From: Gamsiella multidivaricata
Taxonomy: Eukaryota; Mortierellomycota; Mortierellomycetes; Mortierellales; Mortierellaceae
Direction of reading: 5' to 3'
Assembly (NCBI RefSeq): GCF_025024155.1
Contig: NW_026251736.1
Coordinates: 248,001-312,000 of the forward strand
Length of the DNA stretch: 64,000 nucleotides
The translations under genes were made by a program, and so were the position numbers. The notes beneath the pieces are model-generated. The model was not told the DNA's origin. It did no database searches and worked only from the letters and a program-made list of their open reading frames with translations. This document shows positions 58,285-64,000 of this stretch, one piece after another; position 1 is the stretch's first letter, and every line of letters begins with the position of its first letter.

Positions 58285-59242
58285 AGTTGTATGCAAGAGT
58301 AGACGTTGGTGGATGTGTAAGGGGGGTGTGAGGTGATGATGGATTGCAATGGTGTTTCCGCGTGGATTCCTAAGCAATGGCGGCTTGAGTAGTGCGTGTT
58401 GTGCAGTATGATGGTGGGCTGCATATTTGGGGATGCATGGGTCACAGTCAAGGACGTGGACATTCTGCTGCAGTGCGGGCCATCGATCATTCATTTTGCG
58501 ATACTCTCTAAACGCAGGAGGATTATGAAGATTATGTATAGACACGAAGTACAAAGCACAACGTAGAACGCACACCGCACCGTACAAAGCACAAAGTACA
58601 AAACAGGAGCTGCTGCAGAGGGGGATTGTCTTTCCTCCTCCCCCCTCTTTCCTTTTTTTTTTGTTTTTCCCCTGCTCCTTCTTGAAATGAAGCAGCAGTT
58701 ACTGCAGATAAAACACACACCACACACACAACGCGGATCGAGAGCAGCCACAAAATAAAAGCAGGCATGCAAACATGCAACAACCATGCACGACGAAAGA
58801 AGAGAGTGTTCCTCCGCCATGGGGACAGGGAAAGTGGATGGGAAAATATGTGGAAAGCGCCTTTTTGCTTGTAGCCCCTAAAACAACATTTGTTGCATTA
58901 AATATCTAGTGCTGGCTTGGGCTCTGTGGGTATTTTATTTCTTAGTCATTTCATTTTCATTTTCCGGGCAAAAAAAGACTTGAGTTGACGAATTGCTCAG
59001 AACGCTGCCCCTCGCTCCTCCTGACATATACGCAACTGCCATGCACACATGGCATTGTTGAAGACAAAATAAAACAGAGCAAACTGCGGAACTAGAATTC
59101 AAAGGGATGGCTATGATACTACGATAGAGCCGAACCAGTTTTTTTCAGTCCCCTCGATTCGTGGCGCACAAGCCCTCACTTGACCCTTAAGTACAAAAGA
59201 GATCGCCAGACTCTCCTCCCTTGGGCCAAAGCTGGAAAGCGA

Positions 59243-59300
59243 GCGACACATCCACTCCCTTCCCACATCCCTTCCCACATCCCTTCCCACATCCCTTTCA
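59243..59300 (+). repeat. CCCTTCCCACAT tandem repeat in the Sm D1 leader
   Basis: Four 12-bp units end just 22 bp before the Sm D1 start codon, so they probably lie in the promoter or 5' UTR. Confidence 0.85.
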
Positions 59301-59321
59301 CATACAAGCAAGAGGGCCAAG

Positions 59322-60337
59322 ATGAAACTCGTCCGGTAATACATGAAAGCATGTACTTCATGTCGACATCGGGGGCTGGTCTTCAGGGTCAAGGACAGGA
59401 CAAGACAGGACTGGACTGGACTGCACCGCACTGTACTGGACAAGAATGAACACGACACTTTACCCATGACAACCTCTACAGATCAGTTCTATGATGATAA
59501 AATCATTTGAGTGATGGTATCAGGCATCCTACCAACACAGACTATATCCGCTGTATTCATAAAGAAGACACTGTCAGTAATCAAACGGACCAGCGCTTTC
59601 AGCGCCTCCAGCACCCCCTCGCCATCCACAGCCCTAACAGATCAAGTATCCGCCGCATTCACGGAGAAGACGTCGTCAACAATTACTGAACTAGCTTCTC
59701 AGCAATTAATACCATATGCTGAACCAATTCCTTCAGCCTTTGCAGTACTCCCTCTCCATTCAAAGACCTGAGCAGATCCTGTATCCATCAAACTCCTTGT
59801 TCACGCACACTCACGACATCTCTTCTACTTTCTTGACAGCTTTCTCATGAAGCTCAATACCGAGACGGTGACCGTCGAGCTCAAAAACGGGACCATCGTC
59901 CACGGCACCGTGACCGGTGTCGATATGAGCATGAACACCCATCTCCGCGCTGTCAAGATGACTGTCAAGAACAAGGATCCCGTTTCCCTCGATACCCTCA
60001 GCATCCGTGGCTCCAACATTCGATACTTTATCCTTCCGGATTCTTTGCCATTAGATACCCTTCTCATCGACGACTCGCCCAAAAGCAAATCCAAAAAGAA
60101 AGCTGCTGGTACTCTTCAAAGCAATTTTTTTTTTTTTTCATTTTGCTTTCATTGCGATGGCACGGTTTATTTGTCAAGGCACACTGCTTGTTTAACTGCT
60201 TGTTTAATTAATGGTGTTGCGATCTCTTTTTCTCGTTATGAATGATAGCATCGGGGCCACCATCAACAAGGGGACGCGGTCGGGGTCGTGGTGGTGCAAG
60301 AGGCGGACGCGGTGGACGTGGTCGTGGTCGTTTCTAA
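59322..60337 (+). CDS. SMD1: Small nuclear ribonucleoprotein Sm D1, 123 aa
   Basis: Three exons fit: 59322-59335 (14 nt), 59840-60108 and 60249-60337. The tiny first exon encodes MKLVR and restores the invariant start [20 protein letters not shown]. Sm1 ([20 protein letters not shown]) and Sm2 ([20 protein letters not shown]) motifs are complete. The C-terminus is the expected Gly-Arg tail ([15 protein letters not shown]), a substrate for arginine methylation. Sm D1 is part of the seven-membered ring on U1, U2, U4 and U5 snRNAs and is needed for splicing in the nucleus. The first intron (504 nt) is unusually long for this window and holds a diverged direct duplication. Confidence 0.95.
59541..59765 (+). 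repeat. Diverged direct duplication in Sm D1 intron 1
   Basis: TATCCGCTGTATTCATAAAG (about 59546) and TATCCGCCGCATTCACGGAG (about 59648) start two similar stretches of about 100 bp. The second ends with CCTTCAGCCTTTGCAGTACT, matching CTTTCAGCGCCTCCAGCACC in the first. A frame of 86 codons spans both. Confidence 0.55.
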
Positions 60338-60671
60338 GTCATGGGAAATAAACATTATATCCGGAAAAGCAACAGCGGGATAAAGTTGTGTGTCTTCACG
60401 AATGCTTCTTGCCGCCACCGAACTAACAATCATCAATTCAAGCACTGTTGATCGACTTTATGTAGCTTGGCCTTGGATACCGAACGGGAAAGACACGGAC
60501 TTGAGGCGCTGCTCATTTTATGCTGCCGCAAAGTATTAAGGATGAATGGACACGATAATGTTTTTCGTGTTTGATTCTTAGGAGTGTGCATACAGGTTAA
60601 GCTACAAAGGCTAGAAGCTATATAGCGGACAAATTTTGCTCCAAAAAATATGGCAGCGGACGCAAAACATC
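60338..60671. other. 3' regions of Sm D1 and SEC24
   Basis: Convergent gene ends. GAAATAAACATT at about 60346 is a likely Sm D1 polyadenylation signal. No gene is seen. Confidence 0.5.
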
Positions 60672-63600
60672 CTAAAACGACCCGCTGTTGACCTATAAAC
60701 ATGAACATCAAATAAAAAAACCGGTTAGTCTGAGGACATCTAGTTCCAGTACCTACGATCGCCAAACTATGTGGTTGTCATGTTACTTACCCTGTCCTTG
60801 AGATGACCAAGGTATTGATAATAACTCATGATGGGCTCGGCACGGTCCTCAATAAGGTGGCTCAAGAACCACAAGCGTAAAGCCGCATCGCCATCCTCCT
60901 TGACGATATACAGCTGAGGATAATACGAAGTGCGACGCATCTCTCGTGTCTTGCCGATAATCAGGTTTACCCGCTGGTTAAAGTCCGTCTCCAGAGATGG
61001 GAGCGTCGTCTTTCCGCCCCTGATGCTTTCATAGTTGGGAATGCCAAACAGATCCATGCAAAGCTGAGGAACTGCGTCCCGACCGATCCACAAAAAGATG
61101 TTCTGGCTATCTTCCAACATAAACAATCCTGCGCGAGAAAGTCGCTCGCTGCTTAGGTTCATCGCCTGGGGCATCTGAATGCCATCTGTCCCGATCGTTC
61201 CACAGTGCTCGGGCATGTCGTGAAGAGAGTAGAATCGGGGATGGATAAACGGGATCAGACATTGGGAGGGCAGCGTTGAAAGTAGGTGCATGGCGTACGA
61301 CCGAAGGTCCGATGGAATCTGAGAACCTCCACGAAGACCAACCTAAATAAAAGGACCTTCCGTTAGACCAATCGATCAACAGCTAAGCAGAGCCATCCTG
61401 AAATACGCAAAATGGGATTTTTAAGGATCAAGTTCTTACATGCTTCAGCATGCCGAGCGTCAAAAGCGGCAATAGCTTGAGATTGTCGCAGATCTGGAGG
61501 TTGGGAGTGGCACCAGACGATGATGCTGTCATGTGTGTCTTGTACACGCCAAGGATATCCACGCATTTGTTGGTCAACGCATCACGGGCATCATCCAGCT
61601 TCGAGTCCCTTCCACGTTCAACGGCTTTACAGGCAAGCAACGTTGTGATTGCCACCTGATCAGCAGACATGTACAGCTCTGATAGACTTGTCGTCACAGG
61701 AAGTGCAAGCGTCAGCACACGAATACGGCGTTCACCTGTAATGATTGCAGAAAAAGCAACAAGAGAGTTAGTATTTGTTTAAAAGTCGAGAAGGCAGTGC
61801 TCGCAAGGAGTTCGCTCCGAGGCCACTCACCAGAAGACGACGTGTGCAATAAGGCCGTCTGGAAACAAACGATAGGGATAGTCAGATTGTCATCGTAGCT
61901 GATTTCAATTGAATACGATTGGTCGCGAGGCACATTGGGTAAGGATAGCAGATCTGTCGAGCGCACAAAAAAGTTGCCATAGAAAGCCGACATTCTCAGT
62001 CCCTTGGACGCGCGAACCCTCATCACAGCCTCCAATGCTATCCTCTGTGATAAGAACTCTGCCAATTCATGCGCAAACTTGAGTGCGTCCTCCGACTTGG
62101 CTGCCGTAAAGGCAGGATAGAAGAATGTACTTCCGCCAGTAAAACGTGGTAGGCAGCCTACGTGTCAGAGAAAAACACTCTAGTTAGTTTTGGGGCAGGT
62201 GTAACGTATCATTACTCCATAGCATGCTGAACATCCATTCGTAAAACTTTACTCAGAGTGGCAACATCGGTGTACTGAGACCCGAAGAGGAACATATCCA
62301 CGCAAACTTGCGACTTTGAGCATTCGATGGCAAAAGATTTGTAGAAGGACGATGCTGATTGTAATAGGGTCGATTCCTTGGATGTCCCCAAGAGCTTCGG
62401 GTCCTCGCGCATCTTCAGAGCTCCCGCCTCTAGGTTGGGCAAACTGGCCTGCAAGCACAGGATCTTTCCTCCAATGGGCGAGATAAGTTTATAGGCCGAG
62501 TTCAGGGCGGGGCCTAGTGCGTTGCCTACATTATGGGTATCCTTGAACATGTCATTCATCCTGTTCAACAACGCCTCCAACGTGGCGCGACACTCGCTGA
62601 GATTGCAGAGCAGATCCTGAGGCTGGGGCAGGAACGCCTCTTCCAAATCAGACACGACCAGCATCTGAGGTTCTCCAGAGGCAGTCTATTGATCAATGTA
62701 AAGAGTTCCTTCCTTAGTGTCATCTATTCATTAGCCATTCAAAACAGATGCAGAAAATAACATACCTTCAAATTATAAAAGTGGATCGAACTATCCACGG
62801 TAATAATTCCGACTTTGGTGCGCCCTTCGTCATTGGGTATCCTGTCCAATGACTCCAAAATGGTCGTCGCTGCCGTTGCCACCATTCCACACTGAATTGC
62901 TGGGTATGATACGTCGATGACAAACATATACACCAGGGGCTGGGGAGGTCGGACCATGTACTCTGTCGGAGCAATGTACTCCACAACAGCGTGATTCAGC
63001 TCTTTGCGCTGCCAGCGATCCATAGGTTGTTGTGTCTGAGAGTCATAGTCGAATGAAGAGGGAACTAGAGATACACGATGAGAAGTACAACCATGTGAGT
63101 AATAACGTCTTGGCGCCGATAAACACGTAAAGATCACCACGACATTTCCTGGCAAAGGCAGTTAGTTACCTTCATTAAGGGTGTAACACATGTTGCATTT
63201 CCAGCGCTGACCACCCTCAACGAATTTGACAAATGGGTTGATATAGGTTCTGCATCTACGGCAGCGAGCAATGATCGAGTCTGAGACGACAGGCACGGGT
63301 TCCTAAAGATGGCAAAAATTGCACGATGGGTTAGTATACAATGAGTAGGTACAGCCGCGCCCAACTTGGGATCACAGACGACCCTGTCTGAGTAAGTCCC
63401 AAATACCAATGGCTAAGTCAAATGCCTACATCGCCTTCCTTGACGCTCCGATACGGTGTAATGACAAGGCCAAAGGGCAATCGAGATTTTGTCAAGAGCT
63501 GCGAGGTTGCTGGGATCGCATTCAAAGTTGATCTCTTGTATGAGGGATCACAGTTAGCGAAGGGTGATTTAGTTATTGAGGCCTATAGTGTACATAGCAC

Positions 63601-64000
63601 TGATTAGTATCTCATGCCGCAATTAATTCATGTGTTCAGTATGCCTTAAATGTCCATTTTTCTTACTGTTTCTGGCAAGCTGATAGCTGGAGGGGGTGCA
63701 TCCAGATCAAAGACTTTAGGTGCCGATCCCATGAGAGCAACAGTCGACATTGGCTATTTAGCAAGAAGTTAAGATAGAAACAGAGTAATACCATGTCAGA
63801 TCGGAAGAACGTACTCCAGCAAGATTGATATATCGAGCAACGGCTCAGTCCTGGAAAAAATGAGCCACTTACTGTAACTCCTTGTGCTCCATAGCCACCG
63901 CTGACATTCATGGCTCCCATCTGACTCGAGAGTTGGTTAACATTGGGCTGGAGAGGCTGGCCAGGATGAGGCTGAAGACCCTGCTGGTAAGCTGGGACAG
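60672..64000 (-). CDS. SEC24: COPII coat subunit SEC24, truncated by the right edge
   Basis: At least ten exons; those in the window are 64000-63873 (partial), 63753-63667, 63582-63430, 63302-63170, 63064-62766, 62685-62253, 62157-61831, 61735-61440, 61342-60791 and 60692-60672, all in phase. The visible part begins in the Pro/Gln-rich N-terminal region, then [20 protein letters not shown] and [16 protein letters not shown]. The zinc finger follows ([16 protein letters not shown]...RWKCNMC). The trunk has [20 protein letters not shown], then [16 protein letters not shown], a beta-sandwich/helical part and the gelsolin-like end [10 protein letters not shown]...[16 protein letters not shown]24 selects cargo in the COPII coat that buds from the ER, paired with SEC23. 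The last exon adds only six codons. The start lies beyond the window. Confidence 0.94.

Larger units (their letters stand above)
57668..59321. promoter_or_regulatory. Divergent intergenic region, histidine kinase and Sm D1
   Basis: This 1.65-kb interval holds both promoters. On the + strand it is purine-rich near 57740-58100. A GGGTGGGAT array lies at 58252-58284, a T9 tract at 58120, and CA/AC-rich stretches near 58715-58735. No gene is supported; antisense frames are low complexity. Confidence 0.45.

Overview
The window reads as nuclear DNA of a filamentous, early-diverging fungus, most likely Mortierellomycota/Mucoromycota sensu lato. The evidence is dense short spliceosomal introns (about 60-120 nt), serine- and glutamine-rich low-complexity proteins, a hybrid histidine kinase, a myosin-chaperone UCS protein without TPRs, a short BRCA1-type RING-BRCT protein, and dispersed XPG/FEN1-like repeat genes. 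No RNA gene or CRISPR array was seen. Species identity is inference. All gene models were spliced by hand from GT-AG signals, reading phase and family knowledge, so exon edges are predictions.

Layout. 1-2.6 kb: no gene recognised. 2.6-5.9 kb (-): broken XPG/FEN1-like nuclease gene of a dispersed family. 6.8-9.4 kb (+): unrecognised low-complexity protein. 9.9-13.4 kb (+): RTC4-domain protein. 14.5-16.8 kb (-): BRCA1-like RING plus tandem BRCT protein, head-to-head with an unrecognised multi-exon gene (17.0-19.6 kb, +). 19.7-22.1 kb (-): chaperonin subunit CCT4. 22.7-25.1 kb (-): UCS (UNC-45/She4-like) protein. 25.2-26.1 kb (-): BLOC-1 subunit 4-like, head-to-head with DML1/Misato (26.3-29.2 kb, +). 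29.3-31.8 kb (-): XPG/FEN1-family nuclease, head-to-head with mitochondrial EF-G2 (32.1-35.0 kb, +).

35.4-45.3 kb is a gene-poor accessory stretch. It holds a Tc1/mariner element whose transposase has one in-frame stop, a nested MITE with TA flanks, a foldback element, a frameshifted zinc-ribbon fragment resembling the C-terminal ribbon of TnpB/Fanzor-type proteins, repeat-bearing hypothetical ORFs, and a second N-terminal fragment of the XPG-like family. From 45.4 kb housekeeping genes resume: APC4 (45.4-49.8 kb, +), a hybrid histidine kinase of about 1760 residues (50.9-57.7 kb, -), small nuclear ribonucleoprotein Sm D1 (59.3-60.3 kb, +), and COPII coat subunit SEC24 (60.7 kb to beyond the right edge, -).

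The real genes are unrelated housekeeping functions (cell cycle, folding, cytoskeleton, trafficking, splicing, mitochondrial translation, DNA repair, signalling). Several are in head-to-head pairs with 120-300 bp between start codons, which suggests shared promoters. The accessory stretch is where uncharacterised biology is most likely, chiefly the XPG-like family and the separate zinc-ribbon fragment.
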